Source: an uncultured Lachnospiraceae bacterium
GTDB taxonomy: Bacteria > Bacillota > Clostridia > Lachnospirales > Lachnospiraceae
Assembly (NCBI GenBank): GCA_947177445.1
Contig: CAMWUL010000014.1
Span: forward strand, 1-59,982
Reading direction: 5' to 3'
Length of the DNA: 59,982 bases
Below the pieces are notes generated by a model that saw only the letters and a list, made by a program, of their open reading frames with translations, searched no databases and was not told the DNA's origin. This document shows, one piece after another, positions 1 through 8,840 of the stretch. Within the stretch, counting starts at the first letter, position 1. The number at the start of each line of letters is the position of its first letter. The position numbers were made by a program, and so were the translations under genes.

Positions 1-198
1 GCAGACGCGCAGCGGCTGGATTCTTGAGTGTATTTTACCGCTGGTGCAGAAAATCAAGCGGCTGCAAAGCAGACATTTGATTTTCAAGCCGCGGTAACGA
101 AAGAATCTAATCTGCGAAGCAGATTGCCAAGCGCGACAGCGCGGCAGACGCGCAGCGGCTGGATTCTTGAGTGTATTTTACCGCTGGTGCAGAAAATC
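1..198. repeat. Tandem palindromic repeat element, cut by window edge
   Basis: Positions 1-55 and 144-198 are an exact 55-bp direct repeat, 143 bp apart. Within one unit, the stretch from about 79 (GATTTTC...GCGGTAA...AAGAATC) is complementary to about 165-198 (GATTCTT...TTACCGC...GAAAATC), so each unit can fold into a long interrupted hairpin. The window starts inside a further copy. No coding sense is visible. It resembles a non-autonomous palindromic intergenic repeat; the family name is unknown to me. Confidence 0.7.
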
Positions 199-480
199 TG
201 CAACTATTTTTAAGCTAAAGGAGCTCGGTTCCTGCCAGTGCATGGAAGAACTGGCAGATATGTATCATTTTATCTCCGCTCAAAATCATCTTCCGGGAAC
301 TCTTCGCCCAGACTCTCCGCTCACACAGGCGCTGTTGACAATATCGTAAACCTCAGAGTATGCTATAAGTTAAGAAAGTATCTCTTGTCCGAAAGATCAA
401 GGAACGTATTCGCCGCCTGACGGATGATATGGAGCAGCGATATATAGAAGCGGTGTATATAAAAATATAAATTTTATGTC
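199..480 (+). pseudogene. Possible gene debris
   Basis: This gene-free stretch holds two short protein-like pieces in different frames: one beginning near 241 (MEELADMYHFISAQNH...) that stops near 349, and one at about 377-471 ending in ...RRLTDDMEQRYIEAVYIKI before a stop. Both have plausible coding character but no intact frame or ribosome binding site joins them. I read them as remnants of a disrupted gene next to the repeat element; I do not recognise the parent family. Confidence 0.25.
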
Positions 481-528
481 ACAGGGCCGTTCTTCGGTTG
501 TCTAATGATATATAGGAGGTAAAGAGCC

Positions 529-1371
529 ATGAAAAATATAACAAACGAAGAACTGCCGGCTTTAATCGAAAAAGCCACAGCCGGAGATAAAGAATCTCTG
601 GAAACTGTCATTCTCAGCGTACAGGATTTGGTGTTCAACCTATCTTTGCGTATGCTCGGTACTTTCCCGGACGCAGAGGACGCCGCACAGGATATTCTGC
701 TGAAAATCCTAACGCACTTGTCCTCTTTTAAGGGGGAAAGCTCCTTTTCTACTTGGGTATTCCGCATTGCAATAAATCATCTGAAAAACTATCAGAAGCA
801 TGTGTTCGCAAAGTTTCCTCTCAGCTTTGAATTTTATGGGGATGACATTAATAACGGAAACATTGACGATGTGCCTGATTTGACGCAGAATGTAGAGAAA
901 TCTATTTTAGCAGAAGAACTCAAACTGTCCTGCACAAATGTCATGCTGCAATGTCTTGATCCCGAAAGCAGATGTATCTTTATTTTAGGAACAATGTTCA
1001 AGGTGGACAGCCGAATTGCCGGAGATATTTTAGGTGTCAGCCCCGAAGCCTACCGCCAGCGGCTTTCAAGAATCCGTAGAAAAATGGCTGATTTCTTAAT
1101 GGAATACTGCGGCGAGTACGGAAACGGAAGGTGCCGATGTGCAAACAGGGTGAATTATGCAATCCAAAATCACAGAATTAACCCTGCACAGTTGGATTTC
1201 ACTTCTGCCGTCCCCCAAAAAATAATTGAAGTAAAAGAAGCTATGGAAAATATCGACGTTCTTTCACAGGAATTTGCTTTTTGCAAAACCTGGCAATCCC
1301 CGGCAAGTCTGAAAGAGTTTATCCAGATGTTTTTAGACGGAGCCTCCTGTTCCGTTGTCACGAATGCGTAG
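529..1371 (+). CDS. RNA polymerase sigma factor, ECF-like, with C-terminal extension
   Basis: Predicted sigma-70 family transcription initiation factor of 280 aa. Region 2 lies at about residues 28-92 (acidic DAEDAAQDILLKI core, then the STWVFRIAINHLKN promoter-melting helix). A region 4-like helix-turn-helix follows at about 130-190 (RIAGDILGVSPEAYRQRLSRIRRK). After region 4 come a short cysteine cluster (CGEYGNGRCRCANRV) and a roughly 70-residue tail, so it is longer than a plain ECF factor. ATG follows TAGGAGGT with normal spacing. The DUF2461 gene starts 12 bp after the stop and is probably co-transcribed. No anti-sigma factor is adjacent. Family assignment is firm; the regulon is unknown. 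Confidence 0.85.
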   Translation: MKNITNEELPALIEKATAGDKESLETVILSVQDLVFNLSLRMLGTFPDAEDAAQDILLKILTHLSSFKGESSFSTWVFRIAINHLKNYQKHVFAKFPLSFEFYGDDINNGNIDDVPDLTQNVEKSILAEELKLSCTNVMLQCLDPESRCIFILGTMFKVDSRIAGDILGVSPEAYRQRLSRIRRKMADFLMEYCGEYGNGRCRCANRVNYAIQNHRINPAQLDFTSAVPQKIIEVKEAMENIDVLSQEFAFCKTWQSPASLKEFIQMFLDGASCSVVTNA

Positions 1372-1383
1372 GAGGAATGAAAA

Positions 1384-2067
1384 GTGAATACACAACTTAT
1401 TTTAAAATATTTGACTGATTTAAGCGAAAATAACAATCGGGAATGGTATCACGCACATAAGCCAGAAAATAAGGCCGCAAATGCAGCGTTTGAATCCCTG
1501 GTACAGGAGCTGATTTTTCGGATCGGTGCATTTGACAACAGTGTTATACATAATGAACCAAAAAGCCTTACCTTTAAGCTGGTGAGGGATACCCGGTTCA
1601 GCCACGACAAATCCCCTTATAATCCGGCGTTCCGCGCGCATATTTCCTCACAGGGAAAGCTGCCGATCCCTGTGGGATATTATCTTATGATAAAGCCCGG
1701 CAGCCAGTCGTTTTTAGGCGGCGGCCTGTTTGCGGATATGTTCAAAGACGCGACAACGATGGTACGGGACTATATTGTTCAAAACGGTGAAGAATTAGAA
1801 GCCATTATCAAAGAGCCTGAATTCCAGAAATATTTTGTGGTACGGGGAGCGGCGCTCAAGAACGTTCCCGCAGGATATGAAAAGGAACATCCGCAGGCGG
1901 AATATCTAAAGTTCAAAAGCTGGTATCTGGAATACCCGATAACGGATGAGGAGCTATGCGATGGCGAAGCGTTTGTCGCAAAGGCCGCCGAACTTTTCCA
2001 AGTGATGAAGCCTTTTAACGATTACCTGAACAGGGGGCTTTCCGGCTTTCAAATGCCCACAAGGTAA
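1384..2067 (+). CDS. DUF2461 family protein
   Basis: A 227-aa protein of the DUF2461 (TIGR02453-type) family, whose biochemical role is not established. The hallmark segment is visible at about residues 55-115: KLVRDTRFSHDKSPYNPAF, then GYYLMIKPGSQSFLGGG, followed by the C-terminal FKSWYLEYPITDEEL. Start is a GTG eight bases after AGGAGG; the Shine-Dalgarno sequence overlaps the stop codon of the sigma factor gene, suggesting translational coupling. No signal peptide or membrane segment. Length is normal for the family. Confidence 0.88.
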   Translation: MNTQLILKYLTDLSENNNREWYHAHKPENKAANAAFESLVQELIFRIGAFDNSVIHNEPKSLTFKLVRDTRFSHDKSPYNPAFRAHISSQGKLPIPVGYYLMIKPGSQSFLGGGLFADMFKDATTMVRDYIVQNGEELEAIIKEPEFQKYFVVRGAALKNVPAGYEKEHPQAEYLKFKSWYLEYPITDEELCDGEAFVAKAAELFQVMKPFNDYLNRGLSGFQMPTR

Positions 2068-2135
2068 AGAATGACAGCCATGGTTTTCTGATGGCTTAGC
2101 TGAACTTAATCAGCAGACACTAATTAGGGGTATTT

Positions 2136-3242
2136 TTACATACCGCTTTCCGTCAATTCCGATAGCGGCGAAAAGGTGTACCCCATCTCCTCCCACTTAG
2201 TAAGCAGCTCATCCAGAATCTCTCCGTTTGTTTGGGAGGTATTGTGTAAAAGCACTACCGCCCCAGGATGAATCCGGCTGGTAAGCTTGTCCAATGCCGC
2301 CTCATGGCTGGGCTGGTTATTCGTATCCCAATCCACATATGCCAGACTCCAAAATATAGTGGAATAGCCCAGCTCTTCCGCCATCTTTAGATTATAGATC
2401 CCGCACTTCCCCTCCGGGGGACGGTAATAAGGAGAAAGCTCCTTTCCCGTAAGCTCCTGAAAAAGCTTTGCCACGTCCTCCAGTTCCGTCTGAAAGGTCT
2501 CCTGATCCAGCGTATCAATGTCATAGTGATGCCATGTATGGTTTCCTACGGCATGACCCTCTTGCGCCATTCGCTTCACCAGCTCCGGCGCTGTCTCCAA
2601 AAAGTGCCCCACCACAAAAAAGGTTGCGGGCGCACTATGCTTCTTCAAGGCATCCAGAATGAGCTCCGTATTACCGTTCTCATATCCGCAGTCAAACGTC
2701 AGATAGATCACCTGATCACTGTCATTCCCCATAAAATAGGCGTCATACTGTGCCAGCTCCTGGACAGACGCATTTCCCACAGGCTGTGTCCCCGGCTCGC
2801 CAAAGCCAAGTCCCCAACCTTTTCCTTCTTCCGTCAGTTTATCGATAAAAATTTCCTTCTCGATGGCAGCTGACTCCAAATCTCCATCCTGATTCTCTCC
2901 GGTTTGGATATCCCCATTGTTTGTATCTTTGGCATCCTCCGACTCTGAAGATTCGTTTTTTTCCTCCTGAATGTTATTGTTCTCAAGATCATCATTGTCC
3001 TGCGTAGATTCCTGAGCTAATGCATCCGTCTCCTGAGATTGTTCTCCCGACTCCGGGTCTTCGGTCTGTTTATTCTCCGACAGCCTCTCCCCATCCGCCT
3101 GACTTGCGGAACAGCCTGTAAAAGAGAGCAAAAGAAACATGACTATCAGTACGGTTTTTATCTTAGTCCGTGTTCTTTTTTTCAGTTCCCCGTTTTTATC
3201 AATATTTTTCTCTTTGGTATTTGCTGCATTTGTAAATTTCAT
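2136..3242 (-). CDS. pdaA: Polysaccharide deacetylase lipoprotein, PdaA-like
   Basis: Likely peptidoglycan N-acetylmuramic acid deacetylase, the enzyme that with CwlD makes muramic delta-lactam in spore cortex. The chosen ATG (3242, 368 aa) gives a lipoprotein signal: basic KKRTRTKIK, hydrophobic core and lipobox SFTGC with Cys near residue 44. An acidic low-complexity linker rich in E, D, S and N follows (about 45-135). The C-terminal NodB fold shows LTFDCGYENG, FFVVGH, VGNHTWHHYD (metal-binding His pair), YYRPPEGK and FWSLAYVDWD. The residues before the fold (GWGLGFGEPGTQPVGN) also match PdaA. Lipid anchoring with a long linker is unlike Bacillus PdaA, so a vegetative wall role is possible. 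An earlier in-frame start at 3272 lacks a good ribosome binding site. Confidence 0.82.
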   Translation of the reverse strand: MKFTNAANTKEKNIDKNGELKKRTRTKIKTVLIVMFLLLSFTGCSASQADGERLSENKQTEDPESGEQSQETDALAQESTQDNDDLENNNIQEEKNESSESEDAKDTNNGDIQTGENQDGDLESAAIEKEIFIDKLTEEGKGWGLGFGEPGTQPVGNASVQELAQYDAYFMGNDSDQVIYLTFDCGYENGNTELILDALKKHSAPATFFVVGHFLETAPELVKRMAQEGHAVGNHTWHHYDIDTLDQETFQTELEDVAKLFQELTGKELSPYYRPPEGKCGIYNLKMAEELGYSTIFWSLAYVDWDTNNQPSHEAALDKLTSRIHPGAVVLLHNTSQTNGEILDELLTKWEEMGYTFSPLSELTESGM

Positions 3243-3279
3243 CTTGCGCGCTCTCCCTGACATATATTGCATATTATAA

Positions 3280-3401
3280 GTATCAGTTCAGCCATGCAGA
3301 TCCGGGGCTTTGGCTCATTGCCCGCGGGAATAAAAGCTACGCCTCGCAGGCGGCATCGAATGCGAAGCAGCCGCTTTTATGAATGAGGACTGAACTGATA
3401 C
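3280..3401. repeat. Long nested palindrome upstream of pdaA
   Basis: Perfect 12-bp terminal inverted repeats GTATCAGTTCAG (3280-3291) and CTGAACTGATAC (3390-3401). Inside are further paired blocks: CTCATT/AATGAG and ATAAAAGC/GCTTTTAT. The 122-bp element could form one long cruciform or RNA hairpin. It sits just before the pdaA start, so it may lie in its leader. It does not match the other palindromic families in this window in sequence, only in architecture. Confidence 0.7.
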
Positions 3402-3471
3402 TATTATAACGGAACAGAGCATCATATTTCCATCATTTGTGCATCCTGCCTGCACCATTACTTGTTACTTC

Positions 3472-3614
3472 GTTGCTTTTCACGGGTAGGGGCCGCGAGA
3501 TGTTTTTGTGCTTTGTTTGCACAAAAACCCGAGATAGAACGCGCCAAAATGAGCGCTTTTTGCTCATTTTGTGTGCATCAAGTTGCTTTGAACGGCGAAG
3601 CCGTGAAAAGTAAC
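3472..3614. repeat. Palindromic repeat family GTTACTTTTCACGG, copy 1
   Basis: The ends GTTGCTTTTCACGG (3472-3485) and CCGTGAAAAGTAAC (3601-3614) are inverted with one mismatch. Internal hairpin TTTTTGTGC...GCACAAAAA is shared with copy 2 at 37599-37725, as are GGTAGGGGCCGC and GTTGCTTTGAACGGC. Copy 1 carries an extra block of about 27 bp that is itself a perfect hairpin (CAAAATGAGC...GCTCATTTTG). The conserved ends plus variable palindromic interior suggest a MITE-like or REP-like repeat. Confidence 0.75.
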
Positions 3615-3630
3615 GTTACTTCTTTGCCGC

Positions 3631-3677
3631 AAAAAAAGACCGTCTGCCTGCTGTGTTCAGTAAACGGTCAAATTTTT
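3631..3677. terminator. Bidirectional intrinsic terminator
   Basis: AAAAAAA-GACCGT, a 20-nt loop region, ACGGTC-AAATTTTTT. On the minus strand the stem is followed by seven U residues and lies just after the stop of the GNAT gene, which it should terminate. The plus-strand copy also ends in a U run. Confidence 0.65.
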
Positions 3678-3690
3678 TCCTGTCCAACCT

Positions 3691-4140
3691 TCACAGCTCA
3701 ATCCAGATACCTTCGTCATGGATGCCGGCACCCTCCACCGCACGGTAAAAACGCTGAGCTTCCTCGTTGGCCGCCATCAAAGCGATAAGCTGAACAGCTC
3801 CGGCCTGCTTCATCCGGCAACGCAGCTCCGCAAGCAGCGCCTGAGCAATCCCGGCGTGACGACTGCTTTTAATCACGCATATCCAGTCCAAATAGCCGTT
3901 TATCAAGCCGTCAAACCGGCTGGCAATAATAGAGCCATCAATGCGTCCCACCACTTTGTCGTTTTCATATGCCAGCAGGGAAATGGCATTGGTAAACCGT
4001 GGATCATCGAAGGAAGCCTCCATACGCTTCTGGTATGCCTCGTCGATGTCCCAGTTGTAAAAGGGTTCCTCCGCCCGCAGGCGGCGTTCAAAGTCCATCA
4101 CATCCGTGATCATCTCCCGGGTGTAGTCCACAATTTCCAT
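3691..4140 (-). CDS. GNAT family N-acetyltransferase
   Basis: Predicted acetyl-CoA-dependent acetyltransferase of 149 aa; substrate unknown. The central GNAT fold is visible: strand VVGRIDGSI, strand DWICVIKSSRHAGIAQALL (the acetyl-CoA pyrophosphate-binding turn, here RHAGIA rather than canonical RGxGxG), then ALMAANEEAQRFYRAV and the terminal GIWIEL strand. The start at 4140 was chosen because GGAGGTGA lies eight bases upstream; a longer reading from 4185 lacks such a site. A sigma-A-type promoter at 4211-4239 and a terminator at 3631-3677 make it a single-gene unit beside the CRISPR trailer end. Confidence 0.85.
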   Translation of the reverse strand: MEIVDYTREMITDVMDFERRLRAEEPFYNWDIDEAYQKRMEASFDDPRFTNAISLLAYENDKVVGRIDGSIIASRFDGLINGYLDWICVIKSSRHAGIAQALLAELRCRMKQAGAVQLIALMAANEEAQRFYRAVEGAGIHDEGIWIEL

Positions 4141-4210
4141 TTCTGTTGTCACCTCCAATAACGAATACGGCAAGGGCACAGCCACAAATTGTAATCTATA
4201 TCACAGCAAA

Positions 4211-4239
4211 AGTGTAGCACAGTAGAATAACCGAATCAA
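4211..4239 (-). promoter_or_regulatory. Promoter of the GNAT gene
   Basis: Minus-strand -35 TTGATT (4234-4239) and -10 TACACT (4211-4216) with exact 17-bp spacing, about 70 bp before the chosen GNAT start. The CRISPR array is transcribed toward this promoter, so array read-through could reach the gene. Confidence 0.5.
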
Positions 4240-4305
4240 CCTCCTGGAGAAAAATTTTGCAACCCGTTGAGCCTCCCCGCCCTGCATATACGTAACATGT
4301 TTTGA

Positions 4306-7215
4306 TTCCCGGAGGGAGCAACTTCTGGAAGAATTGGAAAGGCTCGAAAAAGTGTAAAATTTCAATCCACGCTCCCCGGAGGGAGCGACTATTTTTATTC
4401 CGCCAAAAGAGCAAATCACATCTTGATTTCAATCCACGCTCCCCGGAGGGAGCGACAGATCCGATCCAAGGCATTGGAGCTTCCTATTAAGAATTTCAAT
4501 CCATGCTCCCCGGAGGGAGCGACCCAACGACCTCAGATATTGTTCCGAAAACTACAAATTTCAATCCACGCTCCCCGGAGGGAGCGACCTCCGCCGGCCA
4601 TTGCCTTTTTAACATCTTTTCGATTTCAATCCACGCTCCCCGGAGGGAGCGACGGAACCTCCGCCTTTGCCGCGGTGCATGACGGATTTCAATCCACGCT
4701 CCCCGGAGGGAGCGACCTGGATCAGATCTGCGGCGTTTACGCCCGTCGGAAATTTCAATCCACGTTCCCCGGAGGGAGCGACAAGCGTCAGAATCTACCA
4801 GATACCACATTACACAAAATTTCAATCCACGCTCCCCGGAGGGAGCGACGGTAGGCGTATGAGCAGTACCAGCCCTGGGATCCCGATTTCAATCCACGCT
4901 CCCCGGAGGGAGCGACGACGCGGCGATCTCCCGTGCCCCGCAAAATGGGAAATTTCAATCCACGCTCCCCGGAGGGAGCGACATCTGTACCGCCGCTATC
5001 AAGGTGATTTTTGAGATTTCAATCCACGCTCCCCGGAGGGAGCGACATACAGCAAAAATCACACATTGCAAGATTTTTGTATTTCAATCCACGCTCCCCG
5101 GAGGGAGCGACCTAAAGCTGAAACTAATCACCCGGACACATTTGAAATTTCAATCCACGCTCCCCGGAGGGAGCGACTTTCTTTTTTGCGCTCTTTTTCC
5201 GGTCTGCCTGGGATTTCAATCCACGCTCCCCGGAGGGAGCGACCGATAGGTCCCAATTGTATACCTCCTATTCCAAATTTCAATCCACGCTCCCCGGAGG
5301 GAGCGACGTCTTTGCCTCGTTTTCCAGCTCTGTCTCATTATTATTTCAATCCACGCTCCCCGGAGGGAGCGACTGGTATTGACAGCACACTGGCCGGTGG
5401 CCCTGGATTTCAATCCACGCTCCCCGGAGGGAGCGACGTCGGATGCGGCGATTTCCCGGGCGCCGCAAAACGATTTCAATCCACGCTCCCCGGAGGGAGC
5501 GACAAACAGGTCCTGGACTCTTCCTCCAAAGTTTCTCTTATTTCAATCCACGCTCCCCGGAGGGAGCGACAAAAATATGAGCGGTCTTGTCAAGCGCCAA
5601 CACCTATTTCAATCCACGCTCCCCGGAGGGAGCGACCCCCAGCCATATGAGATAGTCAACAGCCCTATCAATTTCAATCCACGCTCCCCGGAGGGAGCGA
5701 CCACGTCCTGCCTGGATGCATTTGACCGTGTTGTGATTTCAATCCACGCTCCCCGGAGGGAGCGACGTTTCTCCGCCGCATACATAAGGTTTGTTTTATG
5801 CCGATTTCAATCCACGCTCCCCGGAGGGAGCGACCCTGAGATGCATGAGGAAGCTGTTGCATATATGAATTTCAATCCACGCTCCCCGGAGGGAGCGACG
5901 CAGGCCAGGGAGGCGGAATATCAGAAGAGGCAGCGGATTTCAATCCACGCTCCCCGGAGGGAGCGACAATCTTCATATTCTTCTTGTTTGGATTTCGCTT
6001 CAATTTCAATCCACGCTCCCCGGAGGGAGCGACCGATCAAGGGGCTTTTGTGTATGCACATTCTCTGCATTTCAATCCACGCTCCCCGGAGGGAGCGACA
6101 GGAAACATATTTAAAAAAGTCCTGGGACCCATAGATTTCAATCCACGCTCCCCGGAGGGAGCGACTGATATACTAAGCAGATACAATTGTGAGATTATCA
6201 TTTCAATCCACGCTCCCCGGAGGGAGCGACATACGAGGCAGTCCATGCCAGATGGACTTTTGGGATTTCAATCCACGCTCCCCGGAGGGAGCGACGTACA
6301 GCTATCGTTGATTCTGACGCAGGTACGTCAATTTCAATCCACGCTCCCCGGAGGGAGCGACATAGCCTGGCAAAAGTGCTCAAAGTAGCAATGTTAATTT
6401 CAATCCACGCTCCCCGGAGGGAGCGACTTAAGACTAATATCCAGTCAACCACAGCTTTTGTTATTTCAATCCACGCTCCCCGGAGGGAGCGACCGGAGGG
6501 TCCACCACCTATTTTATGCCGATATCGGATTTCAATCCACGCTCCCCGGAGGGAGCGACCAGCGGACTGGTCATAGATATCAATGATCTGCTCCATTTCA
6601 ATCCACGCTCCCCGGAGGGAGCGACAGGGTGTAGGTCATTTTCTCTTCCTTTCCGGCCACATTTCAATCCACGCTCCCCGGAGGGAGCGACCCCTTTCGA
6701 CGTAGCAAGCTATCTGGCCCTGACGATTTCAATCCACGCTCCCCGGAGGGAGCGACAACTCGGTGTTGTCCAAGGGCGTCCAAGGGAAGCATTTCAATCC
6801 ACGCTCCCCGGAGGGAGCGACTGCCGCCTGGGGTAAACGCCGCAGACATGATCCAATTTCAATCCACGCTCCCCGGAGGGAGCGACCCCTCTGCCAGGCG
6901 GCCAATTGCCGATTGTTTTTTATTTCAATCCACGCTCCCCGGAGGGAGCGACAAACTATGCATAGAGGAGGTAATATATGATCCATATTTCAATCCACGC
7001 TCCCCGGAGGGAGCGACGATCTGCGGGTTGTTGTTGATGCCTACATCCGTCAATTTCAATCCACGCTCCCCGGAGGGAGCGACTTGGTAGGCATATTGCA
7101 GAAAAATCTATACAGGGTATTTCAATCCACGCTCCCCGGAGGGAGCGACATCTCCAAGCTTCGGAGATGTAACTGCTTCATCATATTTCAATCCACGCTC
7201 CCCGGAGGGAGCGAC
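4306..7215 (-). CRISPR. Type I-C CRISPR array, 44 intact repeats
   Basis: Forty-four 31-bp repeats start at 4359, 4426, 4493 and so on to 7185, with spacers of 32-37 bp (43 between intact repeats). One more spacer at 4323-4358 lies before a degenerate end repeat at about 4306-4322. In minus-strand sense the repeat is GT, then stem CGCTCCC-TCCG-GGGAGCG, then the 11-nt tail TGGATTGAAAT, which is the 5' handle expected after Cas5c cleavage. The leader is at the right-hand (7216) end, so the newest spacers are near 7150 and the oldest near 4340. Two old repeats are mutated: 4493-4523 (CCATGCT) and 4752-4782 (CACGTTC). No recognised spacer origin could be assigned without a search. Confidence 0.98.
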
Positions 7216-7393
7216 TGCAAACATGTCTCATTTTGACAAAATATTTTTGCAATACCAGTACATGTTGCACAATACAAAATACTAAAATACAGTTTCATTA
7301 TTTCCTTCAATTCAACTACTTGTAATTTCAGTAAGAAAATTTACGCGAATACGCCGCAAAAATTCTGTTAACTAATGTATCGCGCAAAAGTCA
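7216..7393 (-). promoter_or_regulatory. CRISPR leader
   Basis: AT-rich 178-bp stretch between the cas2 stop and the first repeat, without an ORF. On the minus strand it holds a possible promoter, TTGAAT with an 18-bp gap to TGTATT, roughly 100 bp before the first repeat. Position and composition are those expected of a leader that drives array transcription and spacer integration. Confidence 0.75.
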
Positions 7394-7684
7394 CTAAACA
7401 ATTAACGTGCCAGACATATCAAATGCTTTTTGAACGCCAACATGCTCTACGCGTTTCTGATAATTGTCCCCCATAATGTAATATCGAATACTATCCTTTT
7501 TCTCGTCAATCACATCTAAAAGCTGCTTTTTCAGCATTGCAAACTGTGTTCCATCCACAAGACATTCAAATACTGAATTCTGTACACGTTGGCCATAGTT
7601 GGTGCACACTTTCGCCACCTTCGCAAGACGTTTTACGCCTGCTGATGTTTGTGTATTCACATCATATGTAATTAAAATCAACAT
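7394..7684 (-). CDS. cas2: CRISPR-associated endonuclease Cas2, type I-C
   Basis: Cas2 (96 aa) forms the Cas1-Cas2 integrase that inserts new spacers at the leader end. The ferredoxin-like fold is evident from the first strand LILITYDVNT with its conserved Asp, the RVQNSVFECLVD strand and the SIRYYIMGDN strand. Length is typical. It is the last cas gene before the leader and is separated from cas1 by 127 bp, an unusually wide gap in an otherwise overlapping operon. Confidence 0.95.
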   Translation of the reverse strand: MLILITYDVNTQTSAGVKRLAKVAKVCTNYGQRVQNSVFECLVDGTQFAMLKKQLLDVIDEKKDSIRYYIMGDNYQKRVEHVGVQKAFDMSGTLIV

Positions 7685-7811
7685 AGCAATACCTCATTTT
7701 ACACCTGCGTGCTATTAAAATAGAGAATATCCTTCCATATCTTTTCATCATCACTACGTGTATATATGTTCCCGTATCACATCACAAAAAACGAAGCCCT
7801 GCAATAGAAAT

Positions 7812-8840
7812 CTACCGCTTAAAGTATGGAGAATATGCATCAATATCTCCACGCAAATATCTTGCCAGCAGCATTGCCTGCACATATGGCAAAAGTCCAA
7901 TTTGTACTTTCTCTTTAAGAAAAGGGTGCTGCACCTGTTCCTTCTTGCTCTCCTGCCATTTCTGGAGAATCAGCCGCCGTGTTTCATCATTCAGCAGCAC
8001 AGCCCCGCTCTCCATCTTTTTGAATCCCTTCCCTGCAATCTCTTGCTTGTTTATCAATGTCAAAACAAATCGGTCTGCCACAGGTGCTCGAAGCTCTTCC
8101 ATCAAATCCAAAGCAAGAGATTGACGTCCAGGCCTGTCTCTGTGTAAAAATCCTACATAAGGATCCAATCCAACCGAGTAAGCAGCCCCTGCGCATTCTG
8201 ATGTCAAAAGAGAATATGCAAAAGATAAAAGAGCATTTACATTATCCAACGGGGGACGTTTATTTCTTCCTGAGAACATAAAATCCTTTTTTTGCTGAAG
8301 TATCAGTTCATCAAACACGCCAAAATATATGGATGCGGCTTCTCCTTCAAGTCCTCGCAGCTGATCCAGACTTATGCTCTCTTTAATATTCCGCAGAGAT
8401 TGCTTCAAATACTGGGAAGCCTTCTGCATTCTGTCGCAGTCCAGTCTCAAAGCATGATCCCGCAAAGCTCTGTCCACCACATATCTCGCATTATGAACTT
8501 TTCCCAAAATCATATTTTTAGCAATTTTTAAGCTATCCTGCTCATTGTCCGATACTCTATATTGCGTTTTCCGAAGAATAACGTTTCCGTTTTCCTGACC
8601 CACAAATCGTCCGCAAAACCGATCTCCTTGGAAAAAACTCAGGCTCACTCCCTGCTCTCCACATTTACGCATTAATGCAGGGCTTGCTCCCACATAGTTG
8701 AACGCTACAATCGCTTCTAAATTATGTATAGGAATACGTAGGACCACAGCATCCTCTTTCTTAACAATTACATTCTCTCCATCCAGCCCCAAATATGTGT
8801 CGGGTGACGTTACATAAAGCGTATTCAGAAGCTTTTTCAT
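7812..8840 (-). CDS. cas1: CRISPR-associated endonuclease Cas1, type I-C
   Basis: Cas1 integrase (342 aa) that catalyses spacer insertion with Cas2. N-terminal beta domain (LYVTSPDTYLGLDGENVIV) is followed by the helical catalytic domain. Metal-binding residues appear as Glu in LRGLEGEAASIYFG, His in VGFLHRDRPGRQSLALDL and the Asp in SLALDLMEELR. The start overlaps the cas4 stop by 4 bp, pointing to coupled translation. Type I-C Cas1 proteins have this length and gene position. Confidence 0.96.
   Translation of the reverse strand: MKKLLNTLYVTSPDTYLGLDGENVIVKKEDAVVLRIPIHNLEAIVAFNYVGASPALMRKCGEQGVSLSFFQGDRFCGRFVGQENGNVILRKTQYRVSDNEQDSLKIAKNMILGKVHNARYVVDRALRDHALRLDCDRMQKASQYLKQSLRNIKESISLDQLRGLEGEAASIYFGVFDELILQQKKDFMFSGRNKRPPLDNVNALLSFAYSLLTSECAGAAYSVGLDPYVGFLHRDRPGRQSLALDLMEELRAPVADRFVLTLINKQEIAGKGFKKMESGAVLLNDETRRLILQKWQESKKEQVQHPFLKEKVQIGLLPYVQAMLLARYLRGDIDAYSPYFKR

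Noticed and set aside
4302..7090. Many overlapping ORFs on both strands encoding repeats such as SIHAPRRER or NPRSPEGAT
   Set aside because: They are translations of the CRISPR repeat read through the spacers, not genes.
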